Of a stretch of 64,000 nucleotides of DNA, positions 49,752 through 61,340 are shown in pieces. Under the pieces are notes generated by a model. The model was not told where the DNA came from. It was given only the letters and a program-made list of their open reading frames with translations, and searched no databases. Source of the stretch: Sipunculus nudus (taxonomy: Eukaryota > Annelida > Sipuncula > Golfingiida > Sipunculidae); the NCBI GenBank assembly GCA_026874595.1, contig CM049315.1, positions 61,068,889 through 61,132,888 on the forward strand. The letters are read 5' to 3'. How positions within the stretch are numbered: the first letter of the stretch is position 1; every line of letters starts with the position of its first letter. A program made the position numbers and the translations under genes.

Positions 49752-51648
49752 CAAGGATCCATGGGTCACGGCGCACAGCTGTAATTTATGATGATAAAAC
49801 ATGATTTGGAAGGAGGGGTAGACAAATGTTGGTTTCGTGTGGTAATATAAGCTGATTTATGAGGCTGGTGGTGTTTAACTCAAGTTATGTGAAGATTTTG
49901 ATAAAATCCTTAGAGGGAAGAGGACTGATGTCATTTATATTATTAACATTTGGAAAAGGAGTGCTATTGTCACACAGGTTTAGACTTGGCCTGATAACTT
50001 TATCTTCATTGCAGCAGAAGTATTTAAAAAAATAACCACAATAAGTCATGTTAATTATCATGCTTTTTACAAACGAATTAATATTCTTATTTTTTAAAAC
50101 ATGTATCAGAAAAAAGTAAAGTAATATCAGCTATGAACCTAATACATGTGTTAAAAATAAAGCAAGGATGAAAACACCCAATAAATTATACAAGGAGCAA
50201 ACTGGAGTTGAGAATGTTTTATATTATTAACTGAAATAAAGGAATCAGTACTATAAATTTTGACTATTTACCTAGTATCATGTAACAGCTGATACAGCCA
50301 TGAGTCTTAAATGTCATTAGTCAAACATATTGACATCTTTAATGAGCACCTGCCTGTGTAATATTTTAAATTTTTGACATATTTCTTTTTTTTTTTTTTT
50401 AATTTTGTAATAAATATAAACCAACAAACTTAAACACCTGGAACAGACCTGGAAATTTGGATTAATTTTATTCAACTACATCCTTGTCTATCAATAATTT
50501 GCTTCATATAATTCCTAATAGTAAACAAAAAATTATTTAATTATTTATCTTTCATTTTTATGATTGAATGAAAAATTTCCAATGGTGACTGTATGCATGG
50601 TGTCATTTGGAATACATTTTCGGCCATCCCTACAAGATCCATATAACATCAGTGATTGGAAGGTAATTCCCTGTTACTCTTTCACAATAACATTCCTTTT
50701 CCATTAATTTTTCTTAAAGTTGTTATTATAAACCAAGAATTTTTTTAGATTATAGTTTATTGTTATGTTTTTGGCCAAAACAACTACTAGAAGAGTGGGG
50801 CAGGACAGTTAGATCCAGGTGTGGCCACCCAAGAGTTGGTTGTATACCCCGCTTCAAGCGTGCATAATTAGCCTGAAATGTCAACAAGGGGACATACAGA
50901 GAGGATTCAGTATAGCCTAGGTGTGCCATGGTCTCATTAAAACTTAAATAAAAGCTACAGTTTTTTTAACAAATTCCTTTCAAATTTCATAATTTAGAAG
51001 CTGAAATCGTTTATGCTATGAAAAAAAAAATCAACAGTGCTTACAGGTAAAGAACGTGCCATGGCCCAATATGGGCAAAACTTAAGGTACTGATTTTATA
51101 TTCATATTAATAACTTATAAAACGTGAAAAAGTCAGATCTAATTTCAGTATACAATTGAATCTTGATTAATGAGACTATAGCCCTGAAAAAAAATCTCTA
51201 GTTTCAGCTATTCTTATGTTGAGAGAGTAAATATATTTTCTTGATTTTTTCCAAGTGCATTATGTTCGGGCCCACAACTTTTACAAATTACGCAATACTG
51301 ATCCTAATTTCTGATATGTACATAGGAAATGTATAGAAAATTATGCATACTAAATATGATCAAAAACAGATCAGTGGTTTTCATATCAGGCAGTTTTGAA
51401 GTGTAACAAAGGGTTTTTAATTGAAAACGGAGGTTTTTCCTTAATATCTCGAAGTAAAGAAGTCCTAGTGACCCAATTTTCGGTATGGTTTGAGATTTTC
51501 GGGACATCTAACTGTATGCCGAATTTCAGATTCGTAGGTCCAACGGTTTTAAAACGTGCCAGTTTAACGGACGGACAGACGGACGAACGGACAGCCGACG
51601 GACAAAGGACAACCGCTATAGCTCGGTTGAGTTATAGTCAGCTGAGCT
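49752..51648 (-). mobile_element. Helentron C, copy 2, reverse strand
   Basis: On the reverse strand it starts AGCTCAGCTGACTATAA at 51648 after TTTTT. It ends with a hairpin GACCCATGGATC (one mismatch) and CCTTG at 49752 before TT. The inner right repeat is decayed (ACAGCTGTGC). It shares the GTCCGTCCGTC-like start, the GTCCCGAAAATCTC-type segment near 51490 and the AAGGTACTGATTTTATA-like region with copy 1. About 1.3 kb shorter than copy 1, with a single copy of the internal 680-bp segment. Confidence 0.78.
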
Positions 51649-51652
51649 AAAA

Positions 51653-51995
51653 ACGATCGATTATTAATCGATTATTTTATGTACTTTATATTTTACCTTG
51701 AAATCTGCTGTATACTAGTACCAAAAATATTGACCCCAGTAAAAAGTCTGACATGAACATCGTTATTTATACATGAAAATATCAACAAACCCGCATCTAT
51801 GGTCGACTTGTAGTTGGATGATTGTTTTCTGAGCAAGTTTCTGTTTGATGCTGTTCGTTACTTTGTGTTTGTATCTCTGACAAGATTAGATTCATTGCAT
51901 TTGCATATATAATCGTTTTGAATCGACTATGCAAAATACAATCGATTTAACCGATTATGTTAAAAGACCAATCATCGATTTAATTGATTAATCGG
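51653..51995. other. Possible small inverted-repeat element (ATCGATTAAT motifs)
   Basis: CGATTATTAATCGATTATTTTATG at the left and ATCGATTTAACCGATTATG / GATTAATCGGCAC at the right are partly complementary, directly beside Helentron C copy 2. The boundaries are not clear. Confidence 0.3.
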
Positions 51996-52455
51996 CACAC
52001 TACTAATACAAAGTATTTTTCATAAACTTTCATTTTGCAATAATCTTTTCATTTCTTTAAAGAGTATTCACGGAAGAATGCTTCTATATACAATCATTAT
52101 ATCTATATGATATTGTTTTCGCCCCAACAATGATGAAAAATATTCTCACTCAAATTACGAACAAACTGTTTACGTCTAGTGTCTTTTCCCAAAACATATT
52201 TCTTTGTGTGATTTCTGGAATAGCACAATTTGCCATTCTTTGTTGATTTTTTAGGGGATGTATAGGTGAAACAGTGGAAAGAGTCCTTGCAAAAACCTCA
52301 AGATTTAAATGTGTGGCATTTACAAAACTACTTATAGAATCTAGACTAATATAATCCATAATTAAATTATAAAATTAAGTATGAAATATAATCTTTATTA
52401 ATAGATAAATACACATGCAACTTTGTCTACAATTCATACCTTGTTCATGCTATTT

Positions 52456-52487
52456 TCAGCTGAGCCATGGAGACCATGGCTCACTTG
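52456..52487 (+). mobile_element. Isolated Helentron 3' end (fourth family)
   Basis: TCAGCTGAGC (52456-52465) runs into a hairpin GAGCCATGG-AGA-CCATGGCTC (52462-52482) and the end ACTTG (52487) before TTTC. The arrangement equals the right ends of Helentrons B and C but with a different hairpin. No matching left end in the right orientation was found nearby. Confidence 0.65.
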
Positions 52488-52548
52488 TTTCATTAAGATG
52501 TATTTCAGATGAAAAATGTATTAGAAGATGCAGATAATTTGAAGTCAT

Positions 52549-52582
52549 GCCCCCCCCCCCCCCCCCACTCTCTCTCTCTCAC
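52549..52582. repeat. Poly-C then (TC)n tract
   Basis: About 17 consecutive C followed by CTCTCTCT. Low complexity in lectin intron 1. Confidence 0.9.
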
Positions 52583-53049
52583 TTCCAGTTATCCCGTCCT
52601 CCCAGAATTCCACTAACTTAATCTAATTACACAAGGTTTGATCCTGTAAATATGATTTTTAAATTTTCATCTGTTTTTTTAAGGAAAAACTTAATCCTGA
52701 TTACGCCACTGAATGTTTTGGGATGTTAAACGCGAATAGTGTAAAATTGATTCAGAATAAAATTCTTTGCAGTATTTTAAGTTTCTTCAGATCATTCTTA
52801 ATAATAAGCACATTCGGTAACACATTCGGTACATACAACTATTTTTAACAATCCACAATGCACGAAAAGGACAAAATATATATATTGTCTTGTCTTACTT
52901 TATCATTTCTACCATCTACGCTGCATCTACTATCAGTGATTTTACAGGGAGATACATAAACTCGTCATGTGATATACTTCGTCATGGACTCATTAACTGT
53001 CCTTTCTACAACGCGAGGAAGCTAACTAAAAGTTCTGACGGTTATAATA

Positions 53050-54765
53050 TAGGTCTTTGATACAGGTCTATAATTATGATACAGGTCAATGATTATGATA
53101 CAGGTCAATGATTATGATACAGGTCTATGTTTATGATACAGGTCTATGATTATGATACAGGTCTATGATTATGGTACAGGTCTATGATTAAGATACAGGT
53201 CTATAATTATGATACACATCTGTGATAATGATACAGGTCTATGATTATGATACAGGTCTGTGATTATGATACAGGTCTATGATTATGATACAGGTCTATG
53301 ATTATGATACAGGTCTATGATTATGATACAGGTCTATGATTATGATACAGGTCTATGATTATGATACAGGTCTTTGATTATGATACAGGTCTATGATTAT
53401 GATACAGGTCTGTGATTATGATACAGGTCTGTGATTATGATACTGGTCTATGATTATGATACAGGTCTGTGATTATGATACAGGTCTGTGATTATGATAG
53501 AGGTCTATGATTATGATAGAGATCTATGATTATGATACACGTCTGTGATGATGATACAGGTCTATGATTATGATACAGGTCTATGCTTATAATAGAGGTC
53601 TATGCTTATAATACAGGTCTATGCTTATGATACAGGTCTGTGATTATGATAGAGGTCTGTGATTATGATAGAGGTATGTGATTATGATAGAGGTCTATGA
53701 TTATGATAGAGGTCTGTGATTATGATAGAGGTCTGTGATTATGATACAGGTCTATGATTATGATACAAGTCTATGATTTAGATACAGGTCTATGCTTATG
53801 ATACAGGTCTATGATTTAGATACAGGTCTATGCTTATGATACAGGTCTATAATTATGATACACGTCTGTGATTATGGTACAGGTCTATGATTATGATACA
53901 GGTCTATGATTATGATACAGGTCTATGATTAAGATACAGGTCTATAATTATGATACACGTCTGTGATGATGATACAGGTCTATGATTATGATACAGATCT
54001 ATGCTTATAATAGAGGTCTATGCTTATAATACAGGTCTATGCTTATGATACAGGTCTGTGATTATGATCCAGGTCTATGCCTATGATACAGGTCTATGAT
54101 TATGATACAGGTCTATGCTTATAATACAGGTCTATGCTTATGATACAGGTCTGTGATTATGATACAGGTCTATGCTTATGATACAGGTCTATGATTATGA
54201 TACAGGTTTATGATTAAGATACAGGTCTATAATTATGATACAGGTCTGTGATGATGATACAGGTCTATGATAATGATACAGATCTATGATGATGATACAG
54301 GTCTATGATTATGATACAGGTCTATGATTATGATACAGGTCTATGATTAAGATACAAGTCTATAATTATGATACAGGTCTATGATTAAGATACAGGTCTA
54401 TGATTAAGATACAGGTCTATGATTATGATACAGGTCTATGATTAAGATACAGGTCTATGATTAAGATACAGGTCTGTGACTATGATACAGGTCTATGATT
54501 AAGATACAGGTCTATAATTATGATACAGGTCTATGATTATGATACACGCCTATGATTAAGATACAGGTCTATGATTAAGATACAGGTCTATGACTATGAT
54601 ACAGGTCTATGATTAAGACACAGGTCTATGATTATGATACAAGTCTATGATTATGATACACGTCTGTGATTATGATACAGGTCTATGATTATGATACAGG
54701 TCTATGATTATGATTCAGGTATATGCTTATGATACAGGTCTATTATTATGATACTAGTCCATGCC
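53050..54765. repeat. 19-bp minisatellite, about 90 copies
   Basis: The consensus is GATACAGGTCTATGATTAT, period 19. Common variants are TCTGTG for TCTATG, ATGCTTAT, ATTAAG, and AGAGGTC for CAGGTC. Variants cluster in local blocks, which indicates spread by short-range duplication. It ends about 360 bp before the lectin exon at 55129. Confidence 0.95.
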
Positions 54766-55128
54766 ATTTTTTCCGCTCTGACATTGATTTGAAAGTGACT
54801 GTACCCGACTGACCGTGATTAAAAAAAAACTTTTCATCATGAGAGATGATTTGTTTCATTTTATGTTTTAATACCGAGATGTTTGTGTTTGCTAAAGTTT
54901 AAAGACATGTATTGACGTGTTATTTCTGTTCACTTAGTGTAAGCTTAGGTGTTTATTTTTCTTCTTTTTTTTACAGAGATATTTGGTAAATGTGTTTTAT
55001 TTTGTACAGAGATATGTTTATTTTGCACAATAGATGTTTCAGTATGAAAGTTGTATTGTGTACTTAGATGTAATGGGTGGAGTGTTGACTTTGTGCAACG
55101 GAATATTTAAGGTATGTTAATTTGACAG

Positions 55129-55315
55129 GTTGCGAGGCAGGTTGTGCCGCGGGCTGGACACAGTACAGCTCTAACTCCCATTGCTATAAACTACTGACCA
55201 CGCCTGTGACCGGGAGTCAGGCCCTCAGCTCGTGTCAGGCAGCAAGAGCCGAGGCCTTTCCTGTGGTAATAGACCGTGGCTCTGTTAAAAACTATGTCAC
55301 GGCTACGTTCAACAG
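55129..55315 (+). CDS. C-type lectin exon 2: first half of the CTLD
   Basis: The acceptor (ttaatttgacag) ends at 55128 and the donor GTAAGT starts at 55316. The frame enters in phase 1 and leaves in phase 2. The peptide starts CEAGCAAGWTQYSSNSHCYK, which has the C..GW......CY pattern of a long-form C-type lectin-like domain. It goes on to SCQAARAEAFPVVIDRGSV, the conserved helix with a cysteine and the 'A.L..I.....' strand. The last 30 bases of the exon and the donor site are the founder of the 52-bp array that follows. Long-form CTLDs bind sugars or proteins outside the cell, which fits the signal peptide in exon 1. Confidence 0.9.
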
Positions 55316-56107
55316 GTAAGTCTCTGTGGGCAGGTAGTAAAAACTATGTCATGGCTACGTTCTATAGGTAAGTCTCTGTGGGCAGGGAGTGAAAACTATG
55401 TCACGGCTACGTTCAATGGGTAATTCTCTGTGGGCAGGGGGTGAAAACTATGTCATGGCTACGTTCAATAGGTAAGTCTTTGTGGGCAGGGAGTGAAAAC
55501 TATGTCACGGCTACGTTCAATAGGTAAGTCTCTGTGGGCAGGGGGTAAAAATTATGTCACGGCTACGTTCAATAGGTAAGTCCTTGTGGGCAGGTGGTAA
55601 AAACTATGTCATGGCTACGTTCAATAGGTAAGTCTCTGTGGCCAGGGGGTGAAAACTATGTCACGGCTACGTTCAATAGGCAAGTCTCTGTGGGCTGGGG
55701 GTAGAAATTATGTCACGGCTACGTTCAATAAGTAGTTCTCTGTGGGCAGGGGGGTAAAAACTATGTCACGGCTACGTTCAATAGGTAAGTCTCTGTGGGC
55801 AGGGGGTAAAACTTATGTCAAGGCTACGTTCAATAGGTAGTTCTCTGTGGGCAGGGGGTAAAAATTATGTCACGGCTACGTTTAATAGGTAAGTCTCTGT
55901 GGGCAGGGGGTAGAAATTATGTCACGGCTACGTTCAATGGTAGTTCTCTGTGGGCAGGGGGTAGAAATTATGTCACGGCTACGTTCAATAGGTAGTTCTC
56001 TGTGGGCAGGGGGTAAAAACTATGTCACGGCTACGTTCAATAGGTAAGTCTCTGTAGGTAGGGGGTAAAAACTATGTCACGGCTACGTTCAATAGGTAAG
56101 TCTCTGT
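55283..56107 (+). repeat. 52-bp array made of the lectin exon end plus its splice donor
   Basis: About 16 units, period 52. Each has AAAACTATGTCACGGCTACG, TTCAATAG, a donor-like site and CTCTGTGGGCAGGGGG. The first unit is half in the exon (coding ...NYVTATFN) and half in the intron. Many copies keep GGTAAGT; others have GGTAGTT, GGTAATT or GGCAAGT. Reading through the real donor meets TAA at once, so the array is not a coding extension. Confidence 0.95.
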
Positions 56108-56763
56108 GTGACAAGACAAACTCTGATTTTACGCAAAGCTTAAGTTAAATCTTAAATTCCGAGATTCTCTTCAACCAACTTTCCCCAATACTGTTTCTTC
56201 AATCTTTACTTTCTTTTGCTCTAATCATATTTACATTATCGATAAAAAAAAAAACCTCAGCAAAAAATAGTAGTCTGTCAATAGCCTTATTTCACATGAG
56301 CAAATTATAAATAATAATTAAAACCTTTACAATTCGACTTCACGCATAAACATAAATGATGTGCACGGTGATATTATTGTTTCTTTACCGCGGACGGATA
56401 TCTGACTTTCACTTTTACTCTCGCTAGGTGGCTGGTTAGTATAAACATTCTGTAAGCAGCTGTTCTGGAAAAAATAAAACACTGGAGATTTACTAGAGGA
56501 TTAGAGTAACACACAAGGAATAATCCATTATGGATTGAAGTATTATGGATCACCTTTACTTGTTTTTTAATTACTCTTCATCATTGTTAAGCTAATTCTT
56601 TACCCAGGCCGAGGACTGGTTTCACTGGTATGGAGGCCTCCTTTGTGACAGTTCCAGTGCTGACTTGTTATCCAACCATGAAATTAATTAATCGTGTTAC
56701 ACACTTTTTGTGGAGCACACAGCCAAGTTTGGTTAGAATCTCTGACTACTGACTTGTTACTGT

Positions 56764-57180
56764 GGTTGGCTTTTTGTTCGCGACGTTTTCATATTCGCGA
56801 TGTTCGCGAGAGGGAAATTATCGCGAAAATCAAACCTTCGTGAAAAAACGCCACATCTGGACAGGTGAACAAGGATTTATTCTATGGCCTCAATGGCATC
56901 CAATGTACACTCTGCAGGTACCGTCAATGTTAGAATACATTTTATGTTACCAGCCACCTGCAAAGATTGATAATTTTAATAATATCAGCACTTTTGAATA
57001 TCTGCCATGGAACGGTGTTCCTCGTGCAATTGTTCAGTTTATGCGTACACATTCGGTTATTTTTTTTTATTGATGTTTATAAACATCTTGCAAGTTACTT
57101 TACATCGCGAAATGTAACCCTCGCGAAACACTGAAGAAGCGAAAATCACGAATATTAAACCGTACGAATATGAAGCCAAC
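56764..57180. mobile_element. About 420-bp MITE with TTCGCGA-rich long inverted repeats
   Basis: The left arm (56764-56830) starts GTTGGCTT and contains ATATTCGCGATGTTCGCGAG. The right arm (about 57105-57180) contains ATCGCGAAATG, CTCGCGAAAC and ends AAGCCAAC. The two are imperfect inverted repeats of roughly 65-85 bp. The 104-codon frame inside is accidental. It lies in the intron between lectin exons 2 and 3. Confidence 0.75.
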
Positions 57181-57842
57181 AACCGTATGTATTACCGGTA
57201 TACTCCGATTACACCACCTGCTTTCCATCTGTTATTTTGAGATAATTTTCATTAAAAACAAAATTATTATTTCCCAGAAAACTACAGTGGCAACCTAATA
57301 TGGCAATTAAGAATTCTACCACAGATATCCCATTCATGTTTCACAAATGTTTTGTCTCTTCACAATGATCTGGCAGGTCAGATGTGTCACTGCATAAGAA
57401 GCCATCTTTGTTTTAGATGGTTATATTTTTAGAGTATTTACATGACATCATCCAATCAGCAGCTGTCAATTGAGGCTGTTTTTGCATGTGACGAATGGCC
57501 TTGACTGCCATAAGGGGTCTTATATGATTTAAAATGTAGACTAATTTCTCATTTGCCTTGTTGAAAATTAGGTTCTTTAATCCTCTACACTTTAATTGTT
57601 TCACCTAAAATGTAACTAATGAAAATCTTCATAGCAAAAAAAAAAAAAACAGGTGGACGTGAGGGGATGAAACGGACTTAAGAACGTCTTTCCTCGTCCT
57701 CCCGGATCTCACGGATGTTCTAGAGATGTGAATATATAATTCTTGACTTCACGATACAAGTTTAGCTTAACTGAAAGTTGACTGAAACGTATGATTTAAA
57801 CTAACCAATAGAAATACACATAAAATGTGTCACCTGTTACAG

Positions 57843-57964
57843 CGTCCCTGCCGTGTGGATCGGGGTCAACATGACGTCACAAGGTGCCTACCAATGGATG
57901 AACGGGGACCTGGTATTTACGACGTTTTGGGGACCCAACCAGCCCGACGTAAACTCGCTTTCAG
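57843..57964 (+). CDS. C-type lectin exon 3: second part of the CTLD
   Basis: The acceptor (cacctgttacag) ends at 57842 and the donor GTAGGC starts at 57965. It enters in phase 2, matching the previous exon, and leaves in phase 1. The peptide has VWIGVNM, YQWMNGD and TTFWGPNQPDVNS, the classic WIG, W.(D/N)G and W.PNQPD motifs. QPD at the calcium/sugar site is associated with galactose-type ligands, whereas EPN marks mannose-type. The specificity is an inference from this motif alone. Confidence 0.92.
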
Positions 57965-58309
57965 GTAGGCAAATTAGACATAAACGACTGAAAATTTAAA
58001 GCTGTAAATACAGAAGAACCTCAAATATTTGAATTATTTGGGTGACATAAAATGTATTCGGATAATTGAGGTAATGGACTGCAGGCCGGTACACGTTAGC
58101 ATATCAAGTTTTAAACGCAATACGCTTAAGTGAATGAGTTTATTTATTATAGTGTCATGTACAATAATACAAGAAGAAATATAATAAATGTCTGCTTATA
58201 GTACCCAACCCTCGCAGGGATTATATGACACTCAATACTCTAGTCGATAATGGAAGTACAGGTGTACAAACATTTTTTTTTTCTAATCTCCCATACTTTG
58301 TAGCCAGTT

Positions 58310-58520
58310 TTTAGGCAGGTATATAAATTGACTTTTAGGAGATAATCCTAACAATTCGGTTTCACTGTTATGAATAGATTTGTATAGTCCCTCTCTAATT
58401 TCCTTATACTTTGGACATGAACGTATGAAATGGATTTCATCTTCAACTGAATTGTCCTCACATATATCCTTTCCTCGGGTTTTGATTTTCTAAATTTCCC
58501 TGTGATTGCGTCTCGAATAT
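58310..58520 (-). pseudogene. LINE C-terminal Cys/His region remnant
   Basis: The minus strand reads ICEDNSVEDEIHFIRSCPKY, then KEIREGLYKSI and ETELLGLSP. The C......HF...C..Y spacing is the common C-terminal motif of LINE ORF2 proteins. Confidence 0.8.
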
Positions 58521-59039
58521 TTTAAACCTCCCAACTTCAGTTTCTAACGATAAGATTCCAAATTTAAGCTGTGCAATAAAGGATCTGTTTTCTCGCGTTA
58601 AATAATGAGTGACATAAGGTTCGATAGAATAAAGGTTTTAGTGATAAGTATGTTATTAGTATTGGCTTTAAATTCATTTCTTCTGGTCATTTACATTAAT
58701 GGAATTCTTGTAATTTGTTGCCAACATTTTCAGTAGGACATACTAATCCCTGAGCAACAATATGCGACACATAAGCTCTATCTAGAATTTCTTCTACTTT
58801 AGCTGACCAATTGCTATATCTTAATTCCCTGTCCCAGTTCAACAACTTTTAAATTTAACTCGTTTTTTTTATATATTTTATTTTTTTTTTTTTTTTGGTG
58901 GAGGTAACCAATAATTTTTTAATGCTGACTTATCTAATTCTTAACCTTATTATGAACATCTGCAGAGTTTCCATTTCGGTTTGTGACTACTTGACAGGGC
59001 TGTAGCAATCGCTTCCAATCATTTTTATTTTGTATCCTG

Positions 59040-59285
59040 GTGTCACCCAGGCCCGGTGTCTACCGCACCTGCAAGTCCTGGTTGTGTAATCATCCCCATT
59101 GCTGGGTCATAACACCGAGGAACCCCCCCAAAGACGCACTCGTGAGTTATACACGGCTGTGGAGCACAGCCTTCCAATTAAGCCTGCAGAGCGCTCACCC
59201 TGGGTGCAGATTCGAACCAACGATCTCCCGGTTTTGAGTCCTGCGCCCTTCCCCTAAGCCACAGAAGCGAGTTTAACCCGTTTAA
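59040..59285 (-). mobile_element. tRNA-derived SINE
   Basis: On the minus strand, TGGCTTAGGGG (A box) and GGTTCGAATC (B box) lie about 34 bases apart, as in a tRNA gene, with GACTCAAAACC in the anticodon position (like tRNA-Leu CAA). The T stem does not pair properly, so it is a tRNA-related head and not a working tRNA. The tail runs to about 59040. It is inserted in the LINE. Confidence 0.6.
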
Positions 59286-59640
59286 ATTTAATTTGGACAG
59301 AGTAAGCGATTTTTTACGATGACGAAGTTGGATAACATTACTTTTAATCAGATTCGGATGTAGTTGCCAAAACTTACACCACGAGTCTAAGTACGAGAGT
59401 ATTCACTGTAGGGCACTGGGAGTCGGTGCCACCAGAGCTATGTCATCGGCATACAGTAATATACTTATTTTAGTAAAGCCACAAGTAATCCCACATTTGA
59501 GCGAATTGATAACTCGTACCAACTTATTAGTTGAGTTATTCTTACCTGTGCTTTATTATTATTATACATAGACTTTAATGTGATGTATATTTTCAAAGTT
59601 CATTATTTAGTTTACCATCAATATTAAGCTCTAGCAACTA

Positions 59641-59940
59641 TTAAAGAAGGAGGTCTTTATTTATTTTGTCAAAGGCCTTTTCCATGTCGATTAGGGCCGC
59701 AAATGCCTCTTTGTCTATAATAATGTAATAAGTAACAATGCTTGTTAGAATAAAAATGTGTTCAATACGTGACCGACCCCTTCGAAACCCATTTTTGCTC
59801 TTCCCCAAAGAATCACAATACGAGTATATCCGCACTATAAACTTTCCCTACACAAGATAGCAATGAGATGCCTCTGTAACTCAAAGGCTCATGGGGATCC
59901 TTACTTTTTTTCAAGATAGGGGCAATAAGCATTTTAACAG
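59641..59940 (-). pseudogene. LINE reverse transcriptase remnant
   Basis: The minus strand shows NGFRRGRSRIEHIFIL followed by AALIDMEKAFDKINKDLL. These are the 'GF+.G.S...(H/N)I..L' and 'A.IDMEKAFD' blocks, the latter carrying the first catalytic Asp of the palm. The YADD block is not preserved in a recognisable form. Confidence 0.85.
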
Positions 59941-60639
59941 GCAAGCACCGTACATAAACATAACATTGTGACTTCTTAGAACTTCGTTTTGTATAGAATC
60001 GATTCCAACACTTTTCCTATTTTTTAGGTTTTAAACGATGGATTCTATTTCATGAAAAGAGATATCACAGTTAAGTATAATATTACTTTCACGGTGAGGG
60101 AGCCTCTTTTCAATTTCTCCTATTAAGATAATTTTACATTATCATTAAACCGTTTAGCCAAATTCGATATCTCAGTTTGTTCGTATAATTTTAGGAATTC
60201 TTTTCCCCAATAGTTCCTTACAGGCGTCAAATTATAAACCATCCTTTCTAACCGATACATAAATAGTGGTATCCTGGATCTATTTTGGGAACCAAACGAT
60301 TGACCAAACGCCAAAATTGTTTTTTTATTTGTTTTGCTACAATCTCAATTTCAAATTCTTTCTTTCCACCTTAACATTTTATCGAAACAACACCTGGCAT
60401 GAGCAAAGCTTGTCTTAGCAGGGGCGAAATCAGGAATAAAGAAAGGGGGGGGGGGGGTGTCAAACCAGGAGGTCTAAGGAAACACCTAAAAAAAAAGCCC
60501 CCACGTCCGGAAAAGGGGAGGGGTCGAGGCCGCAAAATTTTGTCTTAAACCAATATAAAAAGGCGACTTTGAATGAAAGGGGGGGGGGGGTTCCGGACCG
60601 AAACAATAAAATCAGTGTTGTGTGTTAATCTGACTGAAA

Positions 60640-61340
60640 CAATGAGAATCGCATGTTCTTGTATATACAATGATCATACTTTGTAGTTTAAACTCATCAA
60701 TGACGTCAATACCATGAAGTTTCCTTAAACCAGTACATTTTTGAGGGTACCATGCCCAGTTATTACAAAATCAACTACTGATTTTCCCCTACCGGTAACT
60801 GAAGTGAAATCATTCATGTGTCTGTCTGTTCTAATATTAAGTACACAAAGTATATTTTCTAAAAGGAATTCAAATCAGGCTTTCGCCATGAAGATTACGA
60901 GTTTCATCTAAAATTTCTCGTGGTTCTAAATTTGCCCCCTCATGAATGGTGTCTTGTAGTTTACCTATACGAGCATATAAATATCCAAGTATAAAGACAT
61001 GGTCAACATCAGAAAAAGAGTAAACTGCCTAGATTAAATGAGCGAAAAAAGAGTCACTGTCCCTGTCCCACAGTGACTGTTCAGGGGGGAAATAACTAAC
61101 ATAAACAACAATATAACAGTCTGTGAACCTATGTACTAACTGTCAAAAATCTGAATATTAAATGATACATGTAGATATCTTCGAACAAATACACCAACTC
61201 CACCTGAACTTTTTTTTTCGCGTTTATATGGAGCATATTTCGATTGTGGCCATACCAATGCAAGCTCAATAGTATCTTTATTTTTAAAAAAATGAGTTTC
61301 ACAGATACATATAATGTCAATGTTCAGTTTCAGCATAATT
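60640..61340 (-). pseudogene. LINE endonuclease remnant
   Basis: The minus strand reads IDIICICETHFFKNKD and GGVGVFVRR near 61150-61330, then DHVFILGYLYARIGKLQD near 60975, where functional copies have GDFNARIG. FTSVTGRGKSVVDFVI lies near 60790. These are, in order, the catalytic E motif, the GDFN motif (damaged) and the S/RG.S..D motif of an AP endonuclease. Several frameshifts separate them. Confidence 0.8.

Noticed and set aside
56762-57073. 103-codon frame MVGFLFATFSYSRC...
   Set aside because: It starts in the inverted repeat of a MITE and reads across it. No splice or domain support.
59207-59275. Functional tRNA-Leu on the minus strand
   Set aside because: A and B boxes are present, but the T stem and acceptor do not pair and the sequence runs into a longer repeat. 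Called a SINE head instead.
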